A DNA stretch of 64,000 bases from Inquilinus sp052078665 (GCF_052078665.1 NZ_JBQJIK010000023.1:1-64000), one strand, 5' to 3'. Counted from the stretch's first letter, positions 25,321 through 34,477 are shown. The notes: generated by a model not told the origin, from the letters alone. Program-made: numbers and translations.

Positions 25321-27216
25321 CTAGTCCGGCCGGCCGGCGGCTTCGGCCGGGGGCGGGGCGGGCGGTTCGGGCGTGATGTCGGAAGCCGGTGCGGATGGCG
25401 GCGGCGTCCGCCGGGCGCGGCGCTGGCGCAGCCAGCCGCGGATCCAGGCGGCGATCTCCGACAGGTTCTGGAACACCGGCAGCTTCGGCTGGGCGCCGCG
25501 GCTCGGCTCCAGCGCCAGGCCGACCTCGGTGACCTCGTTCTCGTCGTCGACGGCGCGGACGATCAGCTCGACCCCGCCGACCGGCAGCCGGTCGCCGACC
25601 TCGACCCGGCCGCCGAACGCGTCCTGCAGGAAGTCGCCGACGGTGCGGGTCTCGCCCGGCTCGGGCAGGGCGAAGCCGTAGCTCTCCGCCACCTCGGCCA
25701 GCGGCGCCTCGGCGTGCAGGGTGAAGTCGCCGAAGAAGTCGCGGTCGTCCTCGGCCAGCCGGGTCGGGGTGGCGAACAGCCGGTCCAGCAGGCGCACCTG
25801 CTGCGGCGGGGTGAAGATGTAGACTTGGTCGCCCGTCTGCAGCCGCCAGGCATGGTGGATGTCGATCGACTGGCCGTCGCGCACGATCAGGGCCGGCCGG
25901 GCCCAGCGCGGGATGCGCTCGCCGCGCGCCACCGGGCTCTGGGCGGCGATGCGGTAGACCACCAGCTCGTGGTTGGCGCGGCCCGGCAGCTCCAGCTCGA
26001 CGCGGTCGACCGGGCCGATCCGCGGCGGCACGATCAGGCCCAGCCACTTGGCCAGCGGCCGGATCGTCCAGCCCTGCAGCAGCAGCGAGACGACGACCAC
26101 CAGGAAGACGCCGTTGAAGATCGTCCGCCCGTCCGGCAACTGCGCGATCAGCGGCAGGATGGCCAGCAGGATCGACACCGCGCCGCGCAGCCCGACCCAG
26201 GCGACGAAGGTGGTCTCGTTGCGCGAGAAGCCGTAGGGCAGCAGGCACAGCCAGACCGCGATCGGCCGGGCCACGAAGGTCAGCGTCAGCGCCACGGCCA
26301 GGGCCGGCAGGGCCACGGCGGGGAATTGCGACGGCGTCGCCAGCAGGCCGAGGGTCAGGAACATGCAGATCTGGGCCAGCCAGGTCATGCCGCTCTGGAA
26401 CCGGCGGATCAGGGCGGCGGCCCGCAGCGTGGCATTGCCGGCGACCAGGCCGGCGACATAGACGGCAATGAAGCCCGACCCCTCCAGCATCCCGGTGGCG
26501 GCAAAGATCAGCAGGGCGAGGCTCAGCACGATCACCGGGTACAGGCCCGGGTCGAGGCTGACCCGGTTGATCACGCGCACGATCACGAAGCCGCCGGCTA
26601 GGCCGAGGGCGATGCCGATGCCGGCCTGCAGCGCGAAGGTGGTGAGCAGGGACCAGCTCAGGGTCTCCGCCCCGGTGCCCAGGCGCGCCGCCTCGACCAG
26701 GGCCAGCGTCAGGAAGATCGCGATCGGGTCGTTGCTGCCGGATTCGATCTCGAGGGTCGACCGCATGCGGTCGCGCAGGGTGATGCCGCCGACCCGCAGC
26801 AGGAGGAACACGGCGGCGGCGTCGGTCGGGCTGACGATGGCGCCGGTCAGCAGCGATTCGTACCAGCCGAAGCCGAAGGCGTAGCGGGCGGCCACGGCGA
26901 CGATGCCGGTGGTCAGCAGCACGCCGGCCGTGGCCAGGGTCAGGGCCGGGGCGGCGGCGGTGCGGAAGCTGTGCAGACGGGTCTCGAAGCCGCTGTCGAA
27001 CAGGATCAGCGCCAGGGCCACGCTGCCGATGAAATAGGCGGCTGGGGCGTCGTCGAAATGGATCTGGCCGATGCCGTCCTCGCCGGCGCCGAGGCCGACC
27101 GCGAGGAACACCAGCAGCAGCGGGGCGCCGACCCTGAACGAGATCAGGCTGGTGAAGACGCTGAGCGCGATGAGGCCCGCCGCGACGAGAATGGCGAGGT
27201 TCATCGCCTCGATCAT
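25321..27216 (-). CDS. CPA1 potassium/proton antiporter, CvrA/NhaP2 type
   Basis: This 631-aa inner-membrane protein has about twelve transmembrane helices over residues 5-400, including the transport-site helix with SPTDAAAVF and ESGSNDPIAIF, whose aspartates carry the ion. A TrkA-C domain follows at about 405-490 (DGQSIDIHHAWRLQTGDQVYIF) and a CorC/HlyC-like domain at 500-590 (ETRTVGDFLQDAFGGRVEVG). This three-part layout is that of the V. parahaemolyticus NhaP2/CvrA K+/H+ antiporter, used in pH and osmotic homeostasis. ATG at 27216 is used; a second ATG four codons on is equally possible. Confidence 0.92.
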   Translation of the reverse strand: MIEAMNLAILVAAGLIALSVFTSLISFRVGAPLLLVFLAVGLGAGEDGIGQIHFDDAPAAYFIGSVALALILFDSGFETRLHSFRTAAAPALTLATAGVLLTTGIVAVAARYAFGFGWYESLLTGAIVSPTDAAAVFLLLRVGGITLRDRMRSTLEIESGSNDPIAIFLTLALVEAARLGTGAETLSWSLLTTFALQAGIGIALGLAGGFVIVRVINRVSLDPGLYPVIVLSLALLIFAATGMLEGSGFIAVYVAGLVAGNATLRAAALIRRFQSGMTWLAQICMFLTLGLLATPSQFPAVALPALAVALTLTFVARPIAVWLCLLPYGFSRNETTFVAWVGLRGAVSILLAILPLIAQLPDGRTIFNGVFLVVVVSLLLQGWTIRPLAKWLGLIVPPRIGPVDRVELELPGRANHELVVYRIAAQSPVARGERIPRWARPALIVRDGQSIDIHHAWRLQTGDQVYIFTPPQQVRLLDRLFATPTRLAEDDRDFFGDFTLHAEAPLAEVAESYGFALPEPGETRTVGDFLQDAFGGRVEVGDRLPVGGVELIVRAVDDENEVTEVGLALEPSRGAQPKLPVFQNLSEIAAWIRGWLRQRRARRTPPPSAPASDITPEPPAPPPAEAAGRPD

Positions 27217-27411
27217 CGTGCCTGTTCCTCACTCCGGGGTCGCGGCCGCAGCCGCGCGACTCGCCTCCTGCAATCCACCCCAGAAAGGTGACGGAAATCG
27301 GGCCCGTTGGCGAGGTTTCCGTCCCGCCGCAGGCGCAGGTCTTCCGCGCGTCGGGCGTGCCGGGCCGCCGGTGTCGCTCTGGCGCCGGTCGGGTCAGGAG
27401 GGCACCAAAGG

Positions 27412-27792
27412 TCATTCCGCTGTCTGCGCCGCGGCCATGTTCCTGGCAGCGACGTCGATCGTCTCCTGGTATTCCTTCTTGGGACTGAACTCGAGAATCT
27501 CGGTCTCCTCCTCGAACACGGGCACATGCCCAGGCTCGAGGTAGTAGACGTCCCCGGTCTTCAGCACGAAATCGCCATCCTTGCGCTTGATGCGTACCCG
27601 GCCCCTGAGGATATAGCCCCAGTGCGGCGATTGGCACATGTCGTCCGGCAGTCCCTTGAACAAGGGCGTCGCGTCCACGCCCTTGGGGAAGGTTTCATAG
27701 GAGACGATCATCCCACCCCATTCGGTCAGGCGGCTGCGGAAGCCATCTCCGTAGTCCTCCACCAGCGGCAACTCTTTCATCGCACAATGCAT
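27412..27792 (-). CDS. Cupin-domain protein
   Basis: In this 126-aa protein the core HWGYILRGRVRIKRKDGDFVLK followed by TGDVYYLEPGHVPVF forms the two cupin motifs of a small beta-barrel. Motif 1 has only part of the usual HxH metal site (SPHWG), so metal binding is uncertain. The family includes ethanolamine-ammonia-lyase-associated and sensor cupins. It is divergent from an AraC regulator whose sensor domain is also a cupin, so control by that regulator is likely. Confidence 0.8.
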   Translation of the reverse strand: MHCAMKELPLVEDYGDGFRSRLTEWGGMIVSYETFPKGVDATPLFKGLPDDMCQSPHWGYILRGRVRIKRKDGDFVLKTGDVYYLEPGHVPVFEEETEILEFSPKKEYQETIDVAARNMAAAQTAE

Positions 27793-28042
27793 TTCCTTCT
27801 CCTCGTGACCTCGATGCGGGTCCGTTCCGCGGGCTGCCGATGCTGCGGGATCTGGCGTTCGGGATTACCCTGCCTGTAATGTCGCGGGGCGCGCTGCCCG
27901 ACGGCTCGCCGATCGACGCTTCGGCCTCCGTATTGACGGGACCGCCGCAGTGTAGGGGCGGTGGGTGTTCAGGACTTTGCCGGAATGCTCTTTCTCTTTG
28001 CAGCGATGGCGGAGGTCTGCGCGACGGATCCGGGAGCGATGA
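27793..28042. other. Divergent intergenic region cupin / AraC regulator
   Basis: This 250-base region contains the promoters of both genes. I see one short inverted repeat, ATTAC-N7-GTAAT, near 27865, which could be a binding site for the AraC regulator. No open frame with coding character and no RNA fold is evident. Confidence 0.4.
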
Positions 28043-29056
28043 ATGGACGCTCTTTCCGAGGCTCTCAACGCGGTCCGCATGACCGGCGCCATCTTCTTCC
28101 ATGCGGAATGCGCGGCACCCTGGGGCTTTGCGGTGCCTTCGGTCGCCCAGGTCCAGCATGTGCTGTCTCCCGGCACCGAGCGTCTGGTGAATTACAACCT
28201 GGTCACCGAGGGCAGGGCGTTTGCCCGATTCAGCGACGGCAACGAGATCACGCTTCGGCCGGGCGACCTCGTCATGCTGCCCCATGGCGATGCCCACACG
28301 GTGTCGAACGGATCGCCGCGGACCTTCATCGACAGCGCCGCCAGCCTTGCCGGCATCCTGCAGGGAAACGGCAGCATGATGCGCTTCGGCGAGAGCGGCG
28401 AGATCACGCGGTTCATCTGCGGCTTCTTCGGTTGCGAACGCTCCGCCGACCGCCTGTTCCTGGCCGGCCTGCCGCAGTTCATCCGCGTCAACCTCCGGGA
28501 CAATCCCGGAAGCGCATGGCTGGAGGCCGCGATCCGGCATCTGGTGTCGGAAGCCGAATCCGATCGGCCCGGGCGCTCCGTACTGCTCTCGAGGATGGCG
28601 GAATCGCTCTTCATCGAAGCGCTGCGCTGCCACATGGAGCAATTGCCGGGCGACCAGACCGGCTGGCTGGCCGGTGCGCGCGACCCGGTCGTCGGCGGCG
28701 TCCTGGCGCTGCTGCACCGCGATCCTGCCGGCGACTGGACCCTGGGGGACCTGGCCAGCGCCGTCGGCGCCTCGCGGTCGGTCATCGCCAAGCGGTTCAA
28801 TCGGTTCATCGGCGACTCACCCATCGCATATCTGGCGCGCTGGCGCCTGGAGCTGGGGGCAAGGCAGTTGCGGACCTCGGCAAAGCCGATCGCCCAGGTC
28901 GCCGCGGAGGTCGGCTACGAATCCGAAGCCGCCTTCAGCCGCGCCTTCAAGCGGGCGTTCGGGCTGCCGCCGGCGCAGTATCGGCGACGGCAGGCCAACG
29001 GCGCGCCGATGCCGGACGCGGGGTCGTCCAGGCCATCACCCGGGGCCGGCCGATAG
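28043..29056 (+). CDS. AraC-family transcriptional regulator with N-terminal cupin domain
   Basis: In this 337-aa protein, residues 1-190 form a Cupin_6-type sensor (FFHAECAAPWGFAVP, LRPGDLVMLPHGDAHTV) seen in AraC regulators such as those of ferric-siderophore or RhaS-like groups. The two C-terminal helix-turn-helix motifs are at about 230-330 (GDLASAVGASRSVIAKRFNR, IAQVAAEVGYESEAAFSRAF). GGGAGCG lies just before the ATG. Likely targets are the divergent cupin gene or the downstream uptake island; its position just before the siderophore genes (on the other strand) makes both possible. Confidence 0.9.
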   Translation: MDALSEALNAVRMTGAIFFHAECAAPWGFAVPSVAQVQHVLSPGTERLVNYNLVTEGRAFARFSDGNEITLRPGDLVMLPHGDAHTVSNGSPRTFIDSAASLAGILQGNGSMMRFGESGEITRFICGFFGCERSADRLFLAGLPQFIRVNLRDNPGSAWLEAAIRHLVSEAESDRPGRSVLLSRMAESLFIEALRCHMEQLPGDQTGWLAGARDPVVGGVLALLHRDPAGDWTLGDLASAVGASRSVIAKRFNRFIGDSPIAYLARWRLELGARQLRTSAKPIAQVAAEVGYESEAAFSRAFKRAFGLPPAQYRRRQANGAPMPDAGSSRPSPGAGR

Positions 29057-29079
29057 TCGCGCCGGCCGCGGATCGCGCG

Positions 29080-29529
29080 TCAGGATGCGGCGAGCAGCTC
29101 GGCGGCCAGCCTCTCCCCCTCCGCCCTGTCGCCGACCACATGCAGGGCCTTGACCGGATTGGCCTTGGCCACCTGGGCGATGCGCTGGCGCATCGCCTCC
29201 TGCACGGCCGCGTCGCCGGTGACGTAGATCATCGCCTTGCAGAACCGTCCCAGCGGGTCCCGGCGGGCCTTCAGCCAGATGTTGGTCAGCCGCTCGGCCT
29301 CGTGCGGCTCGGCCTCGTGATCATGGGTGGCGAGCCGGATCACCAGGGCGAAGGGGATTTCCCGTCCGATCAGCGCGTCGAAGCCGGCCAGGACGCGTTC
29401 GACGCGCCGGGGCTCGTCGAGCTCGGGGAAGCGCAGGAACACTGCCGGCCATGCGGCGAGGTCGAACAGGATCCGGTCCGGCGCCGCCGCGGCGACATCG
29501 TCGGGATAGAAGATCGTCTCGTCGGCCAT
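29080..29529 (-). CDS. Unknown protein of the siderophore uptake island
   Basis: This 149-aa soluble protein has no signal or membrane segment. It has an alternating alpha/beta pattern (FDLAAWPAVFLRFPELDEP, GREIPFALVIRLATHDHEAE, FCKAMIYVTGDAAVQEAMR, NPVKALHVVGDRAEGERLA), which recalls STAS or flavodoxin-like folds but is not assignable from sequence alone. The start MADETIF lies 2 bases after the MFS permease stop, so it is the last gene of the receptor > permease > unknown unit. A cytoplasmic role in handling the imported siderophore or its iron is inferred from context only. Confidence 0.7.
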   Translation of the reverse strand: MADETIFYPDDVAAAAPDRILFDLAAWPAVFLRFPELDEPRRVERVLAGFDALIGREIPFALVIRLATHDHEAEPHEAERLTNIWLKARRDPLGRFCKAMIYVTGDAAVQEAMRQRIAQVAKANPVKALHVVGDRAEGERLAAELLAAS

Positions 29530-29531
29530 GG

Positions 29532-30803
29532 TCAATCCCTCGTCCCGGGAAATGCGGATGGCGCCCGGCGCTGCCCGTCCCTCGGCAGACAGCGAAGCAG
29601 CAGCCCGGCCGCCAGCAGGATTCCGGCCGCTCCGAACGCGTAGAACGCGGTCCAGCCGATGCCGGCGATCAGCTTGCCCGCCGCGATCGTCGCGACGATG
29701 CCGGCCAGGCGGCAGCCGCCGAACAGCACGGCGTAGTCGGTGGCGACCTGGTCGCCCTCGGCCCAGGTCAGGATCAGCGACGCCATCACGACGAAGATCC
29801 CGGCGACGCCGGCGGCCATCACCAGCGCCCCGGCGATGGCCGCCGCCGTCGTGTCGCCGCGATAGCCGAAGCCCATCGCCGCCAGCGCCGCGAGGCACGC
29901 CAGGGCGAAGGCCGCCACGGTCGCCGCATGGCCGAATCTCCGGATCAGCGGTGCCGCCGCCAGCGACACGCCGAGCAGGCCGACCGGCTGGATCGTGCCC
30001 ACGACCCAGGCGATGCGGTCGAGGGATACGCCGAGATCCACCAGCATCACCCGGTTCAGCGCGCTCAGCGGGAAGATGATGCAGGACGCGAAGACCAGGA
30101 CACCGAGCCGCCGGACCATCTGCGGCCGGGCCTGGAAGGCCAGCAGGGCATGGCCCGGAGGCTGCCGCCGGCGCGGGATCCGCCGGTCGGCATCGGTCAG
30201 GGCGAGGACCGGCAGCAGCGTGATCGCCATGAGCAGCGCGACCAGGGCGAAGGTCGCCGCCCAGCCGATGGCGGACAGCAGGCCGACGAAGACACCGCCC
30301 CCGATCATCGCGCCGATCGCGAGACCCGCCAGCTTGACCGCGGCGGCGAACGGCTTCGCTGCCGCCCCGGTCAGCTCCACGGTCAGCGCATCGAGCGCCA
30401 GGTCCATGGTGGCGACCGCCAGGGCGACGGCCAGGCCGATGGCGAACAGCGCCGGCAGCGGCAGCGCCTCCGACAGGGCCACCGCGATCAGGCCCGCCAC
30501 CGCGACCGCCAGCATGGCGACGATCCAGCCCACCCGCGGCGTCAGGAACGGCAGGCGCCGGCGGTCGACGACCGGCGCCCACAGGAACGACAGACCGAAC
30601 GGCAGATACAGGGCGAAGGTCCAGGCGACGCCGTCGATCGCCATCCCGCGGGCCCGCAGGATCGGCGGCAGCCCGCCTTGCAGCAGCGCAGTGATCAATC
30701 CGAACGAAACATAGAACGCACCGACCGCGAGCAGGACTTTGCGGCGGTCCGGCATCGTCGTCCCGTCGATGCTCGGGTCGGCGGCGTGGAGATCAGCGGC
30801 CAT
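29532..30803 (-). CDS. MFS permease, RhtX/FptX-like siderophore transporter
   Basis: This 423-aa protein has twelve predicted membrane helices. It matches the small MFS group that moves ferri-siderophores over the inner membrane (RhtX for rhizobactin, FptX for pyochelin). Features are the early motif GAFYVSFGLITALLQGGLPP, LPFGLSFLWAPVVDRRR after TM2, and a second-half ALNRVMLVDLGVSLDRIAW. The stop is 2 bases from the next start and its own start is 3 bases past the receptor stop, so receptor, permease and the 149-aa protein are one operon. Confidence 0.88.
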   Translation of the reverse strand: MAADLHAADPSIDGTTMPDRRKVLLAVGAFYVSFGLITALLQGGLPPILRARGMAIDGVAWTFALYLPFGLSFLWAPVVDRRRLPFLTPRVGWIVAMLAVAVAGLIAVALSEALPLPALFAIGLAVALAVATMDLALDALTVELTGAAAKPFAAAVKLAGLAIGAMIGGGVFVGLLSAIGWAATFALVALLMAITLLPVLALTDADRRIPRRRQPPGHALLAFQARPQMVRRLGVLVFASCIIFPLSALNRVMLVDLGVSLDRIAWVVGTIQPVGLLGVSLAAAPLIRRFGHAATVAAFALACLAALAAMGFGYRGDTTAAAIAGALVMAAGVAGIFVVMASLILTWAEGDQVATDYAVLFGGCRLAGIVATIAAGKLIAGIGWTAFYAFGAAGILLAAGLLLRCLPRDGQRRAPSAFPGTRD

Positions 30804-30806
30804 CGC

Positions 30807-33272
30807 CTACCACCGGTACTTCAGGGTGCCGAGGATCGTCCGGCCCTGGCCGTAGTTGCAGAAATCCGCGGCGTTGCAGGTGTAGGTGACGCGATCGAAC
30901 AGGTTGGTGACGGTCAGCAGGGCGCTGGTCCCGTCCAGCCGGGAATCGAGCCGGCTCAGGTCATAGCGCAGCGAGGCGTCGAACACGACGTAGTCGGGAA
31001 TCTCCTGCGTGTTCGCCGCATCGGCATAGGCCGAACCGACATAGCGCAGCCCGGCGCCCAGGGTCAGGCCCCCCAGGGTGCCGTCCCGCAGCGTGTAGTC
31101 GCCCCAGGCCGATGCGGTGGTGCGCGGCACCGAGACCGGCCTCTTGTGCAGATCGGGACCGTTGCTCCTGGTCACCTCGGGATCGAGCCAGGTGAAGCTG
31201 CCGATCAGGTTGAGGCCCTCGATCGGGCTGACCTTGGCCTCGACCTCGATGCCGCGCGAGCGGATCTCGCCGGTCTGGACATAGGCGTTGATCGGCGCTC
31301 CCGGGGTCGGATCGCGGGTCAGGACGTTCTGCTGCCTCAGATCGAACGCCGCGACGGTGAACAGGCCGTCGAAGCCGGGCGGCTGGTACTTGATGCCGAT
31401 CTCGTACTGCTCGCCGGTGGTCGGCTGGAACGGCGGGCCGTAGGCGTTGGCCGTGACCGACGGGTCGAACGAGGTCGAATAGCTGGCGTACGGGGCCAGG
31501 CCGTTGTCGAAATTGTAGATGGCGGCGGCGCGCCAGGTGAACTTGGTGAAGACCTGGTCCGTGCTGGTGCCGGCCAGGTCGTTCTCGTTGCTGATGGCGG
31601 CCCGGTCGAACCGTCCGCCCAGCAGCAGGCTCAGTTGGTCCAGCCTGATCTGGTCCTGGGCATAGAGGCCGAGCAGGTTCTCGGTCCGGTCGGGGCTGGT
31701 GTAGGCCGCGGGCCGGGTGATGGGCTGGCTGTAGTCGGGATCGAGGTAGTCGAGGCCGGGCGCCGGCCCGAAGCCCTGGGTCTGCTGCCAGTTGTCCCAT
31801 TGGTAGTCGATGCCGAAGACGGCCGTATGCCGCAGCGGCCCGGTCTGCAGGTCGCCCTGCAGCCGGGTGTCGAGATTCACCGCATCCAGGCTCTCGTCGG
31901 ACCACAGCGCGACCCGGTTCAGCGTGTGGCCGTCCGCCCGCAGGCCGGTCGAATAGACCACGCTCTGGTCGAGGTCCATGTGCCAGTAGCGGACGTTCTG
32001 ATGCAGGCTCCAGCGCTCGTCGAGACGGTGGTCGAGCTGATAGCCGATCGCCGCCTGCGTCCGGTTGAACGTGTTGAAGTCCGGCGATCCGTCGAAGAAG
32101 TCGCGCGGGATCTTGCCGTTGGGATTCGGCAGGATGGTGCCGCGCGACGGCAGCACGCCGTAGTAGCCGCCCTTCGGGTCGCGCTGGTAGAGGCCGAGAA
32201 TGGTCAGCGACGTGTCCGCGTTCGGGGTCCAGGTCACGGCCGGGGCGATCGAAAAGCGCTGTTCCTCGGTCAGCCTGACCGAGGTGTCGGCATCGCGCGC
32301 GATGCCGGTCAGCCGGTACAGCAGGCTCCCATCCTCGGTCAGCGGCCCGCCCAGGTCGAAGCCGCCCTGGAACCGGTCATGGCTGCCGGCCTGGAATTCG
32401 ACCTCGCCGAACGGGGTCTCGGTCGGGCGCTTGCTGACCAGGTTGACGAGGCCGCCGAGCGGCGCCTGGCCATAGAGGACCGAGGCCGGTCCCTTCAGCA
32501 CCTCGACCCGCTCGAGGTCATACGGGTCGATCTGCGGGATCAGGTATGACGTGCCCCGCGGCAGCCGCAGGCCGTCGAGATACTGGAAGCTGTCGGTGAC
32601 GGCGCCGATGCCGCGGATATAGATCTGATCGAAGCGGGAGATGTCGCCCCGGATGTCGGTCGCGAGGCCCGGCGTGTAGCGCAGGGCCTGCTTGACCTGC
32701 TGGGCGCCCTGGATGTCGATCTGGTCGCGGCCGACGATGCTGATCGACTGGGGCGTCTCGATCACGGGCGTATCGGTCTTGGTCGCCGTGGCGCTTTGCC
32801 GGGCGATGTAGCCGTCGACCGGCCCCCAGGCGCTTTCGCTCGCCCCGGTGACGATGATCGGTTCGAGCATCGGTGCGCCGTCCGGCCCGGTCTGGCCGGT
32901 CCCGCCCGGGATCTCCGAGACCGCGACCGTCGTCGGATTGGTGAACCGGTAGGTCAGGTCGGAGCCTTGCAGGATCCGGTCCAGCGCCTCCGCCGGGGCC
33001 AGCACGCCGGTGACGCCCGGGGACATCTTGTCCGCAGCGATCTCGGGCCGATAGGTGACCTGCAGGCCCGAGGTGCGGCCGAAGGCAGCCAGCGCGCTCG
33101 CGAGCGGCCCGGACGGAATGCTGAACGACAGCCGCTGCGCGCCGGCCTGAGCCTGGGCGGAGGGCGGTGCCAGAACCGGCACCATCCCGATCGCCACGGT
33201 CGCCAGCAGGGCTGCCGCCAGTGCCCTCCGTCTGGTGCTTGTGCTGCCTTCGATACCCTTCCGCCGCCGCAT
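30807..33272 (-). CDS. TonB-dependent ferrisiderophore receptor with signalling domain
   Basis: This 821-aa outer-membrane protein has a long signal (residues 1-42). An STN signalling domain follows (about 47-115: SIPSGPLASALAAFGRTSGL, GVLAPAEALDRILQGSDLTY) of the kind that talks to FecR. The plug is at about 160-285 (DTPVIETPQSISIVGRDQI, VEVLKGPASVLYGQAPLGG), then a 22-strand barrel ending in LFDRVTYTCNAADF and the terminal aromatic KYRW. It resembles FpvA, FoxA and FhuE. The substrate cannot be named. A FecI-type promoter motif lies 70 bases upstream. Confidence 0.95.
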   Translation of the reverse strand: MRRRKGIEGSTSTRRRALAAALLATVAIGMVPVLAPPSAQAQAGAQRLSFSIPSGPLASALAAFGRTSGLQVTYRPEIAADKMSPGVTGVLAPAEALDRILQGSDLTYRFTNPTTVAVSEIPGGTGQTGPDGAPMLEPIIVTGASESAWGPVDGYIARQSATATKTDTPVIETPQSISIVGRDQIDIQGAQQVKQALRYTPGLATDIRGDISRFDQIYIRGIGAVTDSFQYLDGLRLPRGTSYLIPQIDPYDLERVEVLKGPASVLYGQAPLGGLVNLVSKRPTETPFGEVEFQAGSHDRFQGGFDLGGPLTEDGSLLYRLTGIARDADTSVRLTEEQRFSIAPAVTWTPNADTSLTILGLYQRDPKGGYYGVLPSRGTILPNPNGKIPRDFFDGSPDFNTFNRTQAAIGYQLDHRLDERWSLHQNVRYWHMDLDQSVVYSTGLRADGHTLNRVALWSDESLDAVNLDTRLQGDLQTGPLRHTAVFGIDYQWDNWQQTQGFGPAPGLDYLDPDYSQPITRPAAYTSPDRTENLLGLYAQDQIRLDQLSLLLGGRFDRAAISNENDLAGTSTDQVFTKFTWRAAAIYNFDNGLAPYASYSTSFDPSVTANAYGPPFQPTTGEQYEIGIKYQPPGFDGLFTVAAFDLRQQNVLTRDPTPGAPINAYVQTGEIRSRGIEVEAKVSPIEGLNLIGSFTWLDPEVTRSNGPDLHKRPVSVPRTTASAWGDYTLRDGTLGGLTLGAGLRYVGSAYADAANTQEIPDYVVFDASLRYDLSRLDSRLDGTSALLTVTNLFDRVTYTCNAADFCNYGQGRTILGTLKYRW

Positions 33273-33342
33273 GGCCGACCCCTCCCGGTTGATCGCGAGG
33301 GCCTGCGTATGGCAGCGGCTAACGACAACGCCCTATGACATG

Positions 33343-33369
33343 GAACGACCGGGGCCGCGGGATTTTCTC
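33343..33369 (-). promoter_or_regulatory. Putative FecI-type ECF promoter of the receptor operon
   Basis: On the minus strand GAGAAAA is followed after 9 bases by CCCGGTCGTTC, 27 bases in all. The same two blocks at the same spacing occur at 34465-34439 before fecR. The AAAAT and CGTT parts match the -35 and -10 character of FecI/PvdS-class promoters. The receptor ATG is about 70 bases downstream. Confidence 0.6.
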
Positions 33370-33399
33370 TCTCCTCGACAACTTTCTCCGGCGATGCTC

Positions 33400-34359
33400 T
33401 CAGGCGGAGGAGATGACGATCAGCCAGGGGGAGAATTCTCGGACCCGGCCGCCATATGGCTGCACGACGGCTTCCAGTGCCGTCACCGGATCCGTGAGAT
33501 CGAAGACGCCGCTGATGCGGCGCGATCCCAGGGATGCGTCGGCCAGCACGATGCGGCCCGGTTGCCAGCGTCCGATTCGGGCAATGACGGCGGATATCGT
33601 CTCGCGCTCGGCGACGATCATGCCGTCGCGCCACGCCGCGATCTGGCCCGTGTCCCGCTGGCCGCGCTCGACTGCCAGCGAGGCCGGATCGAACGTCATC
33701 CAGTCGCCGGCCGCGAGCCGGATGCCCGGGGCGGCGGATCCCGGCGGCCGCGCCTCGACCAGGCCGCGATCGACGGCCACGGTCAGATAGCCGGCGTCCC
33801 GGCTGACGTCGTATGCCGTCCCCAGCGCAGTCGCCGTCAGCCCGTCAACGGCCGCCTGGAACGGTCGGGCCGGGTCCTCGGCCACTTCGAAGAACGCCAT
33901 GCCGGCGAGAAGCTCGACGCGCCGCGCCGTCGCCGCGAAGTCGAGCCGGATGGCGCTTTCCGGGCCCAGCGTGGCCGTGCTGCCATCCGCGAGGGGAATG
34001 CGGCGGATCTCGCCGGTCGCGGTGATGAAATCCGCTTTCGCCCTCAGGATCAGCACGGGCACGTAGAAGGCGCCGGCCGTCGCCGCGGCTAGGCCCGCGG
34101 CCCCGCCGGCCAGCAGGCCGCGCCGCGAGACGCCCCGCCGGCCCCGCCGCCCGGCCTCGCGACGGTCGGAGATCGCCTTTCCGGCCAGGCCGTGGATCTC
34201 CGCGACCTCCGCCCAGGCCGCCTCGTGCCTCGGGCTGCGCGCGCGCCAGTTCCGCAGCAGATCCCGCGCCACAGGATTGCCGGGATCGTTCTGCAGGCGG
34301 ATGACCAGATCGAGCGCCTGCTCGAAGAGCATGTCGTCTTCCGGCGCGGCTTGCTTCAT
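33400..34359 (-). CDS. fecR: FecR-family anti-sigma / sigma-regulator
   Basis: This 319-aa inner-membrane protein relays the receptor signal to the sigma factor. Residues 1-60 are the cytoplasmic sigma-binding domain (FEQALDLVIRLQNDPGNPVA, ARSPRHEAAWAEV, DUF4880-like). One membrane segment lies near 80-100 (RGLLAGGAAGLAAATAGAF), followed by the periplasmic FecR domain (GEIRRIPLADGSTATLGPES, GMAFFEVAEDPARPF). The start MKQAAPEDDM is chosen by family length; a GTG 19 codons upstream lies inside the tandem repeat. It is the second gene of the FecI > FecR > receptor arrangement. Confidence 0.88.
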   Translation of the reverse strand: MKQAAPEDDMLFEQALDLVIRLQNDPGNPVARDLLRNWRARSPRHEAAWAEVAEIHGLAGKAISDRREAGRRGRRGVSRRGLLAGGAAGLAAATAGAFYVPVLILRAKADFITATGEIRRIPLADGSTATLGPESAIRLDFAATARRVELLAGMAFFEVAEDPARPFQAAVDGLTATALGTAYDVSRDAGYLTVAVDRGLVEARPPGSAAPGIRLAAGDWMTFDPASLAVERGQRDTGQIAAWRDGMIVAERETISAVIARIGRWQPGRIVLADASLGSRRISGVFDLTDPVTALEAVVQPYGGRVREFSPWLIVISSA

Positions 34360-34409
34360 TCGGTCCCGGTCCGCTGGCGTCACCGGATCCGCCTGGCGTG
34401 GCGAATCTC

Positions 34410-34437
34410 GGCCCACACTATCTGGCCCACACTATCT
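34410..34437. repeat. Tandem duplication of a 14-bp unit in the fecR leader
   Basis: GGCCCACACTATCT occurs twice in perfect tandem at 34410-34423 and 34424-34437. On the minus strand it directly follows the putative FecI-type -10 element, so it lies at or just after the expected start of the fecR transcript. Confidence 0.9.
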
Positions 34438-34438
34438 A

Positions 34439-34465
34439 GAACGACCGGGAGGCGGGATTTTTCTC
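34439..34465 (-). promoter_or_regulatory. Putative FecI-type ECF promoter of fecR
   Basis: On the minus strand GAGAAAA-N9-CCCGGTCGTTC, the same blocks and spacing as at 33369-33343. It lies in the 118-base gap between the fecI stop and the fecR start, which suggests that FecI also drives fecR. Flanking CCGGGAG / CTCCCGG arms make an inverted repeat around it. Confidence 0.55.
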
Positions 34466-34477
34466 CCGGCGCCGGAC

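Noticed and set aside
29451..32549. 1032-codon open frame antisense to the MFS and TonB receptor genes
   Set aside because: Composition is Arg/Gln/Gly/Asp-rich as expected from the complement of GC-rich genes, and both opposing genes are well supported.
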